64,000 nucleotides of DNA, taken from contig JANCYW010000018.1 in assembly GCA_026184775.1 (NCBI GenBank), positions 62,001 to 126,000 of the forward strand, read 5' to 3'. This DNA is from Cyanidium caldarium (taxonomy: Eukaryota > Rhodophyta > Bangiophyceae > Cyanidiales > Cyanidiaceae). This document shows, one piece after another, positions 54,180 through 64,000 of this stretch (positions within the stretch are counted from its first letter, which is position 1; each line of letters opens with the position of its first letter). The position numbers and the translations under genes were made by a program. The notes below the pieces were generated by a model, which ran no database searches, was not told the DNA's origin, and saw only the letters and a program-made list of their open reading frames with translations.

Positions 54180-57100
54180 TCAGCTCACGTACAGCGAGGC
54201 TGCAAAGATAATATCGCGTTTGATGGCCCGCACCGCCTCATCCGCCTTGGCATACAACGTGTTGTCGCCGATGACGCGCGCCACGTTGCGCGTCTCTCGC
54301 AGCAGCTCGCTCAGACGTATCACCGTGCGCACCACGCTGCCCTCCTGCACCGGGGTGGTGTCGCAGATGTCGCGAAAAGAGGCGCCGTCGGCCCACGCCA
54401 GGCACGGCATCATCAGGCCGGGATTCACCGACATGCCCAGAAACTCCAGCGGCGACACCGGCAGGCCGCATTCCGCCAGCACCACCCCCAGCGCCAGGGC
54501 GATCTGTTGCGTCTGGCGGTAGGCACGCGCCAATGGCGCCTCGGGTGCATTCGCAGCGTCCGCGTTTTCGTCGGCCTCGTCGGGCAGCCGATATTCGCTG
54601 CTGTCCAGCTTTTCCTGGAACACCAGACACGACAGCAGCGCGGCCACCTGCGCCGGCGACAGTGCAGTCAGCACGCCCTCGAGTATCAGCTCCACCATCA
54701 GCAGCGAGTCGCACGAGCCCACTTCGCAGGCGGCGCGGCCCTTGAGCGTCACCGTCAAGCGCTGCGATACCGGCACCGCCGATTCGACGCCCTCCGCAGG
54801 CGCATCCCGCGCCGCTCGGTTCGCGGCGTCCTCCTCCGCCTCGACGTAGTGCAACCGCTGCAGCACCGCAATGCGCTGCAGATAGTCCGGCATCAGCTGC
54901 AGCGATTGATCGCTGAGCGCATACTCCAGCTGGGCCAGCTTGTAGCTGAGGCGCTGCTGTCGGTCGGCCAGGTCGTAGGCGCGCGCCAGGCGCGCCCGCA
55001 GCGCCGGTTCGCGCAAACACGCCGACGACAGCCACTGGCCATACAGCACCTCCTGGCGTCGACCCCACGCCGCCTCCAACTCCACGTTGGCCACGCCCAG
55101 GTCGTGTCGCGGATGCGCCGACACCAGCTGCTTGGCGCCAGACCGTTTCTCCGGCGCCAGCGCATACTCCTCCAGCACCTCGCGCAACGCCTCCAGCGCG
55201 GCGGCCACGGCCGCCGGCTGCGGCGCGCCGCGCACCGGCAGCAGTGCCGCCGCATCCAGCACGCCGCTGCGCAGCACCAGCGTGAAAATGTCCACCACCT
55301 CGGCGGGCGCCACATCGCCGATCTCGTAATCGATGCCGTTCGCCCGGGCGCGCTGCAACACCCGCATCGACTCGCCGCAGATGCCCGCGGCCGTTGAAGA
55401 CGATTCGGGCGCCACCAGCGCCGACGCGCTCCACTGCAGCGCCGGCCCGCCCAGCAACACCAACGTCGGCACCACCAGACGCGTCTCCTCCTCCAAAATG
55501 CCGCCACCAGGCACGCGATACCGTTTCTCGCGGGGCGTCTGCAGCACCGCGCCCAGCGCCAAGCCGCCATCGCGCCGCCGCAACAACATCAGACGGCCCG
55601 GCGGACAGGCCGCGCGCCCGCTGCCCTGCGGCCCCGCATCCAGCAGCGCGGTGTGCATGGCGCGCGACAAGTGCAACACCGTCTGCGCCGCCGCATAATA
55701 CTCCCCGAACGCCGCATCGTACGCGTGCAGCTCCCGCTCCAGCTGCTGCAACACCCGTCGGCCGCGCCGTAGCAACCGCTGCATGGTGGCGGTCGCGCCG
55801 AACGTGCCCACCTCGCTGAAACTCCGCCGGATCAACTCCTCCACTTGGATGTACTCGGTGCGCAGCAGATTCAAAATGGTGTTGAACGTGAGCCGAAACC
55901 GACTCTGCAACCGCAGTGGCACTCCGGTCATCACCCGCCGCACCTCCAGCTCGCTGGGCAACTCGCCGGGCGGCAGAAACAACAACACCAGCCCGTACGC
56001 ATCCAGACCGCGGCGGCCGGCGCGCCCGCTCATCTGGGTATACTCGCCCGGGGTGAGGTAGCGAAAGGCGCGCCCGTCGTGCTTGCGCAGCCCGGTGAAC
56101 ACCACCGTGCGCGCCGGCATGTTCACGCCCATGGCGAACGTCTCGGTGGCGAAGAGGACGCGCACCAGGCCGCGCTGAAACAGGATCTCGGTCAGCTCCT
56201 TGACGATGGGCAGCAGACCAGCGTGATGCACCCCGATGCCGCGTTTCAGCAGGTCGCGCACCCGCGCCAGCTGCGGCAGGTGGCGGTCTTCGTGGCGCAG
56301 CCGCGCCAACGCCGACTCCATAAAAGCGTGCACTCGGTGGGCGTCCTCGGCGCCGCCCTCCAGCAGGTTGATCGCCCCGAGCGCATCGGCCGCGTCCTCG
56401 CAGCGCCGCTTGGAGAAACAGAACACCACCGCCGGCATCAGGTCGCGTTTGCGCAAAAAATTCACCAGCGTCCCCCAAGAGTGCCGCGGCGGTGGCAGCG
56501 CACCGGCGGTGGCGCCCGCCCGCTTGGCCAGCGCCTGCCGCTCCAACGCCTGCGCCGCCCGGAAACCCGCCTGTAGAAAGGCGCCGCCCGCATCCTTCAC
56601 CAACGTCATCTCGTTCTTGGCGAACAGATAATGCTGCAGCGGCACCGGCCGTTGCGGTGTCGATATCACGTACACGCAGCGCTGCTTGCAGCGCCCGACC
56701 CACTCGGCGAACTCGCGCGCGTTGGGCACCGTCGCCGACAACATGATGATGTTCACGTGCGGCGGCAGCAGGATGATCACCTCCTCCCACACCACCCCGC
56801 GCTCCTCGTCGTTCACGTAGTGCACCTCGTCGAACACCACCCACTCCACGTCGCGGATGAGGTCGGCACCGCGGTACAGCATCGAGCGCAGTATCTCGGT
56901 GGTCATCACCAGGCACGGCGCCGACGGCTGGATGGACACATCGCCGGTGATGAGGCCGACGCGCTCCGGTCCGTAGGCGTGGGCGAAATCGCGGAACTTT
57001 TGGTTGCTGAGCGTCTTGATGGGCGAGGTGTAGACGGTCTTGGTGGCGTGCGCCACGGTGAGCGCGATGGCGTACTCGGCCACGACGGTCTTGCCGGCTG

Positions 57101-58412
57101 AGGTGTGCGCGGCCACGAATACGTGCTCACCGCGCTCCAGATGCACGATGGCCTGCTTCTGAAAGCGGTCCAGCTCGAACGGGAAGGTGCGCGCCGGATG
57201 CGGCACCAGCCGGTCAAAGTCGTCCACGGTGGCAGTCTCCACAATGGCGTAACGGGAGGCGTGCGCCGGGGCGTCGTGGATGCCTGTCGGAGACGATGTT
57301 GTGGTGCCGGTGTGCAGGGCGCGCTCGACGATGCCGAGCATCTGGTTCAACTTGCCGTCCAGAGCAGTGTCGGGTGGAGATGATGTGGTCGGCGTGGAAG
57401 CAATGGAAAACAATTCCGGGCTGCCAGAGGCAGCTTTCGATGCCGTCGCCCGCCCCTCCTCCTCCTCATCGCTGGACATTCGCTCCAGCTCGCTCAGCTT
57501 GACACCGAACAGCTCTGCATCGCCCTCCCGCACCCGATACACATCGCCGAGCGTGATGCTGCGTTGTCGGCTGCTCTCCATCACCCGACCGGATGCCGCG
57601 GTGCTGTCGTCGGCTTCGCCGCGGACGTACAGGTGGGCACGCTCGTCGCCGGCCGCCGCGTCCATCGCTTGCTGCGCTCTCCGCCGGTCCAACTCTCGCA
57701 CATACTCCGGGTCCAGCAACGCCGCCGCCAGCACGCCGCTGTCCGCCTCCAGCTGCCGGGAGGAGGTTAATGCAGTGGCTGTGACAAGCGTCGGAGCTGC
57801 GGTCTCGCGGACGTCAGTCGGAGCGTCTGACACATCCAGCAGCAGCGGCGACACGGCGTCTGGCAGGGCGGCCAGCCGCGGCTCGATACGGGCCCACGCC
57901 GAAGCATCAGCGTCGACATCGGCTGCCGCGGTCGATGCCGGACGCCGGCGCAACGACCAACTGGCCGGCTGGAAGGGAAACTGCTGGCGCAAGCCCCGGG
58001 TGAACCGCTCATCCTCCTCGCGCACACCAGTTGCCGACAGCTGCCGGGTCACCGCAAAGGCGCCGGTGGCCGTGTCGCCCGACGGTTGCGCCTGCTCCAC
58101 CAGGTAGAGCAGCTCCGGCGTCGCCGCCGTCGTCCCGTCGGAGAGCAGTGTCGACCAGCCGATCTCGTCTAGGCAAGCCCAGCGATCCAGTACATTCACG
58201 GCCGGCTCTTCCGGTGAAGATCGGCTGGCCATCTCTCCGGCGGTCCACAGTTCCAGCCGTCGCCGAGATGCATGACACCCGCCGACGGCCACCTGGTGCA
58301 GCAGGTGCCGAGCCGACCAGCGCAGCCAGTGCCGCCTCCCGTCCGCTGAGGCGCGGTCGTGTGGGAGTGTCGCTGCCGCGTCGTGGTCGTCCTCCGTGGC
58401 CATGACCTCCAT
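54180..58412 (-). CDS. SKI2: Ski2-type RNA helicase of the SKI complex
   Basis: DExH RNA helicase that feeds cytosolic mRNA to the exosome as part of the Ski2-Ski3-Ski8 complex. About 1,410 residues from the ATG at 58412 (58403 also in frame). A long N-terminal region of about 400 residues carries the usual Ski3/Ski8-contact segments. The helicase core starts at FDRLVPHPARTFPFELDRFQKQAIVHLERGEHVFVAAHTSAGKT with Walker A, DEVH box VVFDEVHYVNDEERG, and motif VI QMSGRAGRRGLD. A long arch-type insertion is followed by a DSHCT domain (ending LLRETRNVARVIGDN). The FPFELDxFQKxA start and size near 1,400 residues favour Ski2 over nuclear Mtr4 (about 1,000). The gene starts 53 bp from the stop of the ABC1K gene on the same strand. 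Confidence 0.9.
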   Translation of the reverse strand: MEVMATEDDHDAAATLPHDRASADGRRHWLRWSARHLLHQVAVGGCHASRRRLELWTAGEMASRSSPEEPAVNVLDRWACLDEIGWSTLLSDGTTAATPELLYLVEQAQPSGDTATGAFAVTRQLSATGVREEDERFTRGLRQQFPFQPASWSLRRRPASTAAADVDADASAWARIEPRLAALPDAVSPLLLDVSDAPTDVRETAAPTLVTATALTSSRQLEADSGVLAAALLDPEYVRELDRRRAQQAMDAAAGDERAHLYVRGEADDSTAASGRVMESSRQRSITLGDVYRVREGDAELFGVKLSELERMSSDEEEEGRATASKAASGSPELFSIASTPTTSSPPDTALDGKLNQMLGIVERALHTGTTTSSPTGIHDAPAHASRYAIVETATVDDFDRLVPHPARTFPFELDRFQKQAIVHLERGEHVFVAAHTSAGKTVVAEYAIALTVAHATKTVYTSPIKTLSNQKFRDFAHAYGPERVGLITGDVSIQPSAPCLVMTTEILRSMLYRGADLIRDVEWVVFDEVHYVNDEERGVVWEEVIILLPPHVNIIMLSATVPNAREFAEWVGRCKQRCVYVISTPQRPVPLQHYLFAKNEMTLVKDAGGAFLQAGFRAAQALERQALAKRAGATAGALPPPRHSWGTLVNFLRKRDLMPAVVFCFSKRRCEDAADALGAINLLEGGAEDAHRVHAFMESALARLRHEDRHLPQLARVRDLLKRGIGVHHAGLLPIVKELTEILFQRGLVRVLFATETFAMGVNMPARTVVFTGLRKHDGRAFRYLTPGEYTQMSGRAGRRGLDAYGLVLLFLPPGELPSELEVRRVMTGVPLRLQSRFRLTFNTILNLLRTEYIQVEELIRRSFSEVGTFGATATMQRLLRRGRRVLQQLERELHAYDAAFGEYYAAAQTVLHLSRAMHTALLDAGPQGSGRAACPPGRLMLLRRRDGGLALGAVLQTPREKRYRVPGGGILEEETRLVVPTLVLLGGPALQWSASALVAPESSSTAAGICGESMRVLQRARANGIDYEIGDVAPAEVVDIFTLVLRSGVLDAAALLPVRGAPQPAAVAAALEALREVLEEYALAPEKRSGAKQLVSAHPRHDLGVANVELEAAWGRRQEVLYGQWLSSACLREPALRARLARAYDLADRQQRLSYKLAQLEYALSDQSLQLMPDYLQRIAVLQRLHYVEAEEDAANRAARDAPAEGVESAVPVSQRLTVTLKGRAACEVGSCDSLLMVELILEGVLTALSPAQVAALLSCLVFQEKLDSSEYRLPDEADENADAANAPEAPLARAYRQTQQIALALGVVLAECGLPVSPLEFLGMSVNPGLMMPCLAWADGASFRDICDTTPVQEGSVVRTVIRLSELLRETRNVARVIGDNTLYAKADEAVRAIKRDIIFAASLYVS

Positions 58413-58465
58413 GTCCACTAGACGCCGCGGTGTGTGCACTTTACAACACGCGTCCAGACTACTGA

Positions 58466-61078
58466 TCAACGTCGGCGGAACAGACGCTGTCGAATACCGA
58501 CCTCGCGGGCCACCAGCTCCACCACCTCCTCCGCGACCGACAAACGGTGGCGGTCGACGTCGCTTCCGGTCATGCGACTCAGCTCCAGCCGGTTCACCGT
58601 GATGGCGATGGCGAGATTGGCGCGCGGCACCGCCAGGGCAATGGAGCCGCCCATGCCGGCGTGGCCTACCACCACGCCATCACCGTACACCTGGAAGCCG
58701 CCGATGCTCCACTCGCCGCCCGGCACCCGTCGGATGGCCGCTCGCCACCACGGCTGCTGCATGCTGGCGTCGTACATGCGCGCCAGGGCGCGCGCCGTAA
58801 AGTGGCCGTTGGCAGCGGGCAGAATGGCGCGGCGCACCGTGGGATGGTTGAAGAAGCACGGCTCCAGCACCCAGAACAGCTTATTGCGCACCAGCATCTC
58901 GCGTACCGCGTTGAGCTCTTGGCGCTCCTTGTCGTCCTGGGCGATGCGCTCAAAGATGCTCAGCGGGCCGACGGCGGTGGTGGCCGCCGAAGACGTCGTG
59001 GCATCGGAGACGGCGTCGCTGTCGAACGCCTCGCGCTCGCCATTCTGCGTGGCCGCATCGCGCGGCTCCGGCTCGGCCACATCCTTGCCGCTGATGAGGT
59101 CCTCGGCGAAGACGTGCGCGCCGAACTTGTTGAGCACAGCCAGACGTGACACATCCACCGGCGGCTGGTCGGTGGCATCGAACGGCTCGCCGCCCGCCGC
59201 CGCCGTCGCCGGCCGCAGTGGCAACCCGATGTAGGCCTCGTCGGCTTCGATGCCGTACTCGCGTTTCAACTCGCCCAGCTGTGCCTGCAGCGACCGAAAC
59301 TGCTCTCGTTCGGCATCCACCCAGCAGTGCTCGGCGATGGCGCCCGCCAGCCAGCCGAACGTGATGTAGTGGTAGACGGTGCGCTCGCCCGGCGGCGACG
59401 ACGGCTCCGCCGCGGCCATCTCCTCCACCATCCGCTGCCACTGCAGCGCGTTCTGCATGGAGAACGAGGGCGGTATGGCGTGTTGCAGACCGGCGCGATG
59501 ACTCATCACGTGCCCCACGGTGCACTGGCGCTTCCACTCGCTGGTGCCAAACTCCGGCCATATCTCGTGCACCGGCGTCTCGTACTGCACCGGTTTCCAA
59601 GGCGGCGGCGCGTTCTTGGGAAACGACCGCGCCAGCTGCTGCGTGCGGTGCAGCGCGCGCGCCACCAGCATCGCAGTGACGCCCTTGGTGGTGGAAAACG
59701 ACGAGAAGAGCGTTTTGGGGGTGACGCGCCGTTCCGCCGCCGGCCGCCAATCGTACGGGGCGATTTCGCCGTAAGCCACGTCCGCCACCAGCTTGTGGCG
59801 GTGGTAGGCGGCCACCTGCATACCCACCACCCGATGGCCCATCGAGTGCAGCAGCGCGTAAACCTTGTCGGTGAGGCTGCGCGGCGGCCCGCGCGGCACG
59901 CTGAGCGCATCCCGCGGGGGCAGCGAGCGCAGCGCATACTCCCGAAACACCGGCAAAAAGGCGTGCCGCACCGCCAGCGTGGATGCCAGGCCGCGCAGCA
60001 GCCCCACGACGCGCATCATGAACATAATCGCGCCGGGAATGACGTTCGACGGCATGTCCGACGGTCGACGATTCGGCGGTGGGCGTCGGGGCTCGGTGCG
60101 GGGTTGCTGTCGGCGAGTGCGCGCCCGACGATCCTGCCGCCGAAAGTAGGCGGCCTGTTCCTCACGCGCCTCGTCCATCGGAGCTGTGGACCGAAACAGA
60201 AACTGCACCACCTCCATGCTGCGGGTGGGATCGAACGAGGCGTCGTCGTCGCCGCCGCCACTGCCTCTTGCGGACGCCTCGGCGTGATCCGCGGTGGCCT
60301 CCCGAGTGCCCGGAAAGTGCATGCCCATCTCGGTGAACGACTGCAGCAACATATACGTGTCGCCGTCCGAGGCGGCAAACATCATGCGCGCCAGCCCGCG
60401 CCGCATGGGCTCGCTGAGGCGCACCACCAGGCCGAAATCCAGCAACACCGGCTTGTACTCGTTGCCGCCGTCGCCCACGCGCTGCACCAGGATGTTGCCG
60501 CCGTGCGGATCGCCGTTGAACTCGCCGTCGACGAACATCTGGTGCGCAAACGCCCGACTGGTGCGCATCATCACCTGCTCGCAGGCGTCCTGATCCAGCA
60601 CCAACGCCGCCGTCGATGACTCTTCGGCCTCCGCGGTCACCTTGGGGCGCACCGCCGTAATGCGCACGCCCTCCATATACTCCATCACCAGCACTTTCTC
60701 GGTCACCAGGCCGTCGATAACCCGCGGCACCAACACCTCCGTGCCCAGCATGCCGGAGCGCAACAGCGACGCGCGCACTCGACGCAGATTCTCTGCCTCC
60801 AGCGTAAAGTCCAGCTCCTCGCGCACGCGCGCCGACCACTCGCGCACCAGTTCGCGCCAGTCAAAGTTGGGCTCGTAGTAGGCCACCCAGTCGAAGATGA
60901 CGCGCAGATTCTCCAGGTCTTGGAGAATGAGTCGCTTCACCCCCGGATGACGCACTTTGATGACCACGGGCTCCTGGGTAGACGCCAGCACCGCGCGATG
61001 CACCTGGGCGATGCTGGCACAGCCGAGCGGGTTGGAGATGTCCACCGCGGCGAAGAGCTCCTCCATCCGGCGACTGAG

Positions 61079-61119
<41 letters not shown>

Positions 61120-61471
61120 TCGCATTCATTGCCAGCTCGGTCTCGATGCGGCGGCGGATGCGCTCCGGCCGGGACGACGGCACCGAGTCCTGCAGCTGCA
61201 CCAGTTCGTCGACGTACTCGCGCGGCACCGCATCCGCCCGCGTGCTGATGTACTGGCCCGCCTTGAGCCACAGACCGCGCAGGTGCAGCATAGAACGCAA
61301 CAGCCGCCGCGCACATCGGCGGTGACACGCCGACCACAACTGCACGCTGCGGCTGTCCTGGTCATCGAGTCCCCTGGTGGCCCGACGCGTCGACCGTATC
61401 GTCCAGTACACCCGCAACGCCGTGTAGTACACCAGCAGGCGACGAATGCACAGAAAGCCGGCCCAGAACAT
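58466..61471 (-). CDS. ABC1/ADCK atypical kinase fused to a beta-lactamase-like domain
   Basis: 1,001 residues from the ATG at 61471. The N-terminal half is an ABC1/UbiB-type kinase: KxGQ motif (LKAGQYISTRADAVPREYVDELVQLQD), the Gly run GGGGG, CASIAQVHRA, VVIKVRHPGV, EFNGDPHGGNILV and LLDFGLVVRL, all needed for the atypical kinase fold. The C-terminal half is a class C beta-lactamase/esterase domain with the SxxK-type nucleophile in LFSSFSTTKGVTAML and a Tyr motif in YHYITFGWLAG. This fusion is known from plants (e.g. Arabidopsis At5g24810) and algae and is expected in plastids or mitochondria. A (GCC)n tract at about 61080-61120 encodes 13 consecutive Gly between kinase motifs. The leader is hydrophobic rather than transit-like. 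Confidence 0.9.
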
Positions 61472-62071
61472 CTCAAAGCGCTATATTTACAACCTCCAAT
61501 GCTCTCCACCGTACACCTCACCCTACTCCTTTCACCACCCCATGCTACCGCGGCGAGCTCTGGACGGAGCGCAGCGCGCTCGGCCACGCCAATCGGCCCT
61601 TCCGACGCGGTCACACCGGACGCTGCTCGTTTCTGCATTCAATCCACAGATCCTTTCGATGCCGCGAAAGTGAATCGAACGGCCGATGTTGATTGCCGAG
61701 TGCGCATCGATTGGCCGCGGCGCTGCCTCCATCGAAAAGGGAATGCGGGAGGGAATTGTCGTTGGTGACTGCGTTGGGGGCGTTCGTTCGGCTGCAGCGC
61801 CGCGCCCCACCGCTGCCTCCATCGGAAAGGGAATGCGGGAGGGAATTGTCGTTGGTGACTGCGTTGGGGGCGTTCGTTCGGCTGCAGCGCCGCGCCCCAC
61901 CGCTGCCTCCATCGGAAAGGGAATGCGGGAGGGAATTGTCGTTGGTGACTGCGTTGGGGGCGTTCGTTCGGCTGCAGCGCCGCGCCCCACCGCTGCGACC
62001 TCACCGTCTTCCCGCCAACGCGAATACGCTCCCACGGTGTACGGTAAGCTCAGTACCGAAATGCACTGGCT
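61472..62071. other. divergent intergenic region carrying a 90-bp tandem repeat
   Basis: 600 bp between the ABC1K start and the next gene. Half of it is the tandem repeat listed separately. The rest includes an AT-rich patch near 61475-61510 that may be the ABC1K promoter. Long frames cross it only because the repeat length is a multiple of three. Confidence 0.55.
61721..61990. repeat. three-copy 90-bp tandem repeat (minisatellite)
   Basis: Exact period of 90 bp: units at 61721-61810, 61811-61900 and 61901-61990. Copies two and three are identical, and copy one differs at a single base (near 61735), so the array is young. Each unit starts CGCTGCCTCCATCG and ends GCCGCGCCCCAC. Because 90 is a multiple of three, the array is open in several frames and mimics coding sequence. 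It sits in the divergent promoter between the ABC1K gene and the gene at 62072, so it may modulate either. Confidence 0.97.
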
Positions 62072-63007
62072 ATGTCACCGGCACCGTTGGTGATACCGGC
62101 GGTGTTGGGCAAGGCAGATGCGACGTTCAAACTGCTGGGCGGTTCGTCGATCGTGTTCAACGTCATCAAATCGTATATTTTCGGCAAGCCGCTGCGCTGC
62201 ATCGAGTACCCCGACGGCGATTTGGCCACGGTCAAGTTGTATTCGATGAGCGTGGCGTCATTGCGGCAGCGAATTGCGATGGCACAGTCGCCGCCCTTCC
62301 CCACGGTGGTACTGCGCGGGGAGGACGTCAAGCAGGTGTCGGTGTTTTACGCGCCCATATTCACCGAGCCGGTGCGCACCAACGCAGACGTGCGTGCACT
62401 GCCGGACGCCAGCTGGCTATTCTGGTCGCTGGTGTCGCCGCAAGATGCGTGCATTCCGCGGCGCGGGGTGAAGTTGGAGGCGGCGCCGCCGTTGGTGCGC
62501 GGCGGGACAGCCGCTCGTCAAAGTGGCGGCGGCGGCGGCGGCGGCACGCAGCGGTCGCTGAGCTCGGGAACAACCGGGACCGAACGTTTGGCGGCCACAT
62601 TGTCCGAGCGCGCTCTACGAGATATGGCGGTCGGTCTGGTGCGCGCGTTGTTCGCCACCGGCGGCGATAGGCAACTCCGTCGCGAGGAGTACGATCGACT
62701 CATCGACCTGGCGGTGGACGGCGATGCCGGTTTGCTGACGCTGGTGCGCACCATGAACGACGACCAGCAAGAATTGGGGTATCATGCGCGGCGTTTGCTG
62801 CAGCGGCGTCTGGGGAATGTCGATAAGAGCGGGCCGGCGGCGTTGCTGGCGGATCAGGTGGCGCAGGACGTGCTGGAGCGACAGACGCAACGCGGGGACG
62901 AGGCGAGCGCGTCGGAGGATGCGGCGTCGGCGGCGGCGGCGTCGAGACCGCAACAGGTCGCGGGCCATGGCGGTCAGCGCCACGACCGACAGGCGCGAGA
63001 AGCATAG
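62072..63007 (+). CDS. unknown protein, possible divergent LSM14/SCD6-like N-terminus
   Basis: 311 residues from the ATG at 62072. Residues 1-115 look ordered: KLLGGSSIVFNVIKSYIFGKPLRCIEYPDGDLATVKLYSMSVASLRQRI followed by PPFPTVVLRGEDVKQVSVFYAP. This last part recalls the LSM14/SCD6 pattern (PPxxxxxxIxFRGxDIKDLxV), but the first half matches poorly, so the hint is weak. A Gly run (GGC repeats near 62522-62545) and a Ser-rich linker precede a helical region (ALRDMAVGLVRALFATGGDRQL ...). The C-terminus is Ala-rich and disordered. It diverges from the ABC1K gene across the tandem repeat. No function can be stated. Confidence 0.5.
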   Translation: MSPAPLVIPAVLGKADATFKLLGGSSIVFNVIKSYIFGKPLRCIEYPDGDLATVKLYSMSVASLRQRIAMAQSPPFPTVVLRGEDVKQVSVFYAPIFTEPVRTNADVRALPDASWLFWSLVSPQDACIPRRGVKLEAAPPLVRGGTAARQSGGGGGGGTQRSLSSGTTGTERLAATLSERALRDMAVGLVRALFATGGDRQLRREEYDRLIDLAVDGDAGLLTLVRTMNDDQQELGYHARRLLQRRLGNVDKSGPAALLADQVAQDVLERQTQRGDEASASEDAASAAAASRPQQVAGHGGQRHDRQAREA

Positions 63008-63156
63008 CGACGCACCACTGTCGTTTACCGCCAGGGACGAGAGGCCGCCGCCGCCGCCGTGCCGTCTTCGTCCGAGGCGGGGCGACGACGACGAAGGCGT
63101 TCAGATAGGCGCCGCAACGTTGTCAGACTGCCCAAGATCACCAGGTGGCCCAGATC

Positions 63157-64000
63157 TTATTGTGCCGAATCGCGCTTGGCCCGCTCCGCCTCCTCCGTAG
63201 CGCGCTCCACCGCTCGGGCGTGCGGCGTGCGGGCGGGGAACAGGCGGCGACGCAATGCCGCCGCGGCGGCCGTCGTGACATCCACTGTAGAGTTGACGCG
63301 CGCCAGCGCATGGCTGTTGGAGGTGTCCGCCACGGCGCTGGACGACCGCGGTGGCCGTGGCGCCCGAGCGCTCCCCGCGGCCACCGCCCCGACATCGCCT
63401 CCACTCCCGTTATGGCTACTGCCCGGCCGCAAAAACCCCAGAAACTTGCGCTTACTCAACTGCGCCGCGGCGTCGCGAATAAACGCCGAGCCCACATCGC
63501 GGCGCACCGTCTCGATGAAAGCGCGCCACGTGCAAGTCACCGAGTCGTACATCAGTGAGGGCACCGCCACGCACAAGTCGTCGAAATCGAAGAAGCCGTG
63601 CTCGTTGCCCGAACCGCTGCGGTACGAGCCCACCAGCTGCAGCGGCGACAGGTAGGCGTAGTCGATCTGCACGGGCGCCTGCGAGAAACCCGGTTTCTTC
63701 GTCGACGTTGTTGTCGTCGATGCCGAGGGCAATGCGGCGGCGGCAGGCGCCTTGTTGTGGCGGCCGCCGCCGCCGCCGCCCTTGCTCTCGCCCGTCTGGA
63801 ACAGATACTGATACAGCCGCTCCACCACGGTGCCGAACAAGCGAATCCGGATCACTTTGGCCATCTCCAGCGTCAGACGCGAATACCGCGCCACACCACC
63901 CACTTCGCCCTCACACACCGACACGTACCGGAACGCGTCGCCGCGGATGACCTCGTCCAGCTGCAGGCCGCGCAACAGATTGGTGACCGTCACACCGTCC
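63157..64000 (-). CDS. C-terminal fragment of a possible VPS13-like lipid-transfer protein
   Basis: The frame is open at the right edge and continues out of the window; 281 codons are visible. It reads DGVTVTNLLRGLQLDEVIRGDAFRYVSVCEGE followed by EMAKVIRIRLFGTVVERLYQYLF, a beta-strand pattern seen in repeating beta-groove lipid-transfer proteins (VPS13/ATG2/BLTP). A low-complexity Gly/Ser/Thr loop then precedes QIDYAYLSPLQLVGSY, FDFDDLCVAVPSLMYDSVTCTWRAFIETVRRDVGSAF and a basic helix (QLSKRKFLGFLRP). The last 60 residues are disordered and end KRDSAQ. This is the end of a larger protein; if VPS13, it would be a bridge for bulk lipid movement between membranes. The family call is tentative. 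Confidence 0.4.
   Translation of the reverse strand, partial: DGVTVTNLLRGLQLDEVIRGDAFRYVSVCEGEVGGVARYSRLTLEMAKVIRIRLFGTVVERLYQYLFQTGESKGGGGGGRHNKAPAAAALPSASTTTTSTKKPGFSQAPVQIDYAYLSPLQLVGSYRSGSGNEHGFFDFDDLCVAVPSLMYDSVTCTWRAFIETVRRDVGSAFIRDAAAQLSKRKFLGFLRPGSSHNGSGGDVGAVAAGSARAPRPPRSSSAVADTSNSHALARVNSTVDVTTAAAAALRRRLFPARTPHARAVERATEEAERAKRDSAQ

Noticed and set aside
61686-62093. 135-codon ORF made of a 30-residue repeat
   Set aside because: Consequence of a 90-bp tandem repeat divisible by three; also open in other frames and on the other strand.

Overview
This window is a gene-dense, GC-rich piece of a eukaryotic nuclear genome from an organism with a plastid. Nearly every recognisable protein, up to about 1,400 residues, reads as one uninterrupted open frame, so introns are rare or absent. 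About 33 genes fit in 64 kb. Many genes carry plastid targeting or plastid functions (twin-arginine translocase subunit, CPP1-type J-like protein, FAX/TMEM14 protein, plastid HSP90, DUF1350 protein, ABC1 kinase fused to a beta-lactamase-like domain). Others are typically eukaryotic (eS24, Mediator KIX protein, SMC6, condensin II, Ski2). The compact, intron-poor layout best fits a cyanidiophycean red alga; the high GC argues against a Galdieria-like genome. This placement is inference, and a picoplanktonic green alga cannot be excluded from the sequence alone.

Layout. 1-5 kb: truncated ribosomal protein eS24, a mitochondrial aminopeptidase P (XPNPEP3/ICP55 type) and a TauE/SafE membrane exporter. 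5-13 kb: SMC6, mitochondrial bL32, HMG-CoA lyase and an AFG2/CIP111-type double AAA ATPase. 13.5-18.5 kb: a run of organelle and membrane genes (FAX/TMEM14, SOUL haem-binding protein, TatB/Hcf106-like, CPP1-like, rhomboid with UBA domains). 18.5-31 kb: DNA polymerase iota interrupted by one in-frame TGA, plastid HSP90, condensin II subunit G2 and a BLM/Sgs1-type RecQ helicase. 32-35.3 kb: a MED15-like KIX protein and complex I subunit NDUFA8. 35.6-37.3 kb: the decayed remains of a Fanzor (eukaryotic TnpB-like) nuclease, the only clear mobile-element relic. 37.7-45.4 kb: a small membrane ORF, an Old Yellow Enzyme, a Dbl-family RhoGEF, an acidic disordered protein and an unusual CBM48-SPRY protein. 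45.8-54 kb: DUF1350 hydrolase-like protein, a CLASP/TOG protein, two organelle-membrane proteins and a secreted Ser/Thr-rich protein. 54-64 kb: Ski2 RNA helicase, the ABC1K/beta-lactamase fusion, a 90-bp tandem repeat, an unknown protein and the C-terminal end of a possible VPS13-like lipid-transfer protein.

Genes alternate strands and are packed either head-to-head with short shared promoters (130-780 bp) or tail-to-tail with gaps as small as 13 bp. There is no operon logic, but two loose functional groups stand out: genome maintenance (SMC6, Pol iota, condensin II, RecQ) and plastid biogenesis or tetrapyrrole-related functions (SOUL, CPP1, TatB, FAX, HSP90C). I saw no convincing tRNA, rRNA or CRISPR structure. 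Start codons given here are the first in-frame ATG that makes sense; several frames stay open further upstream only through non-ATG codons.
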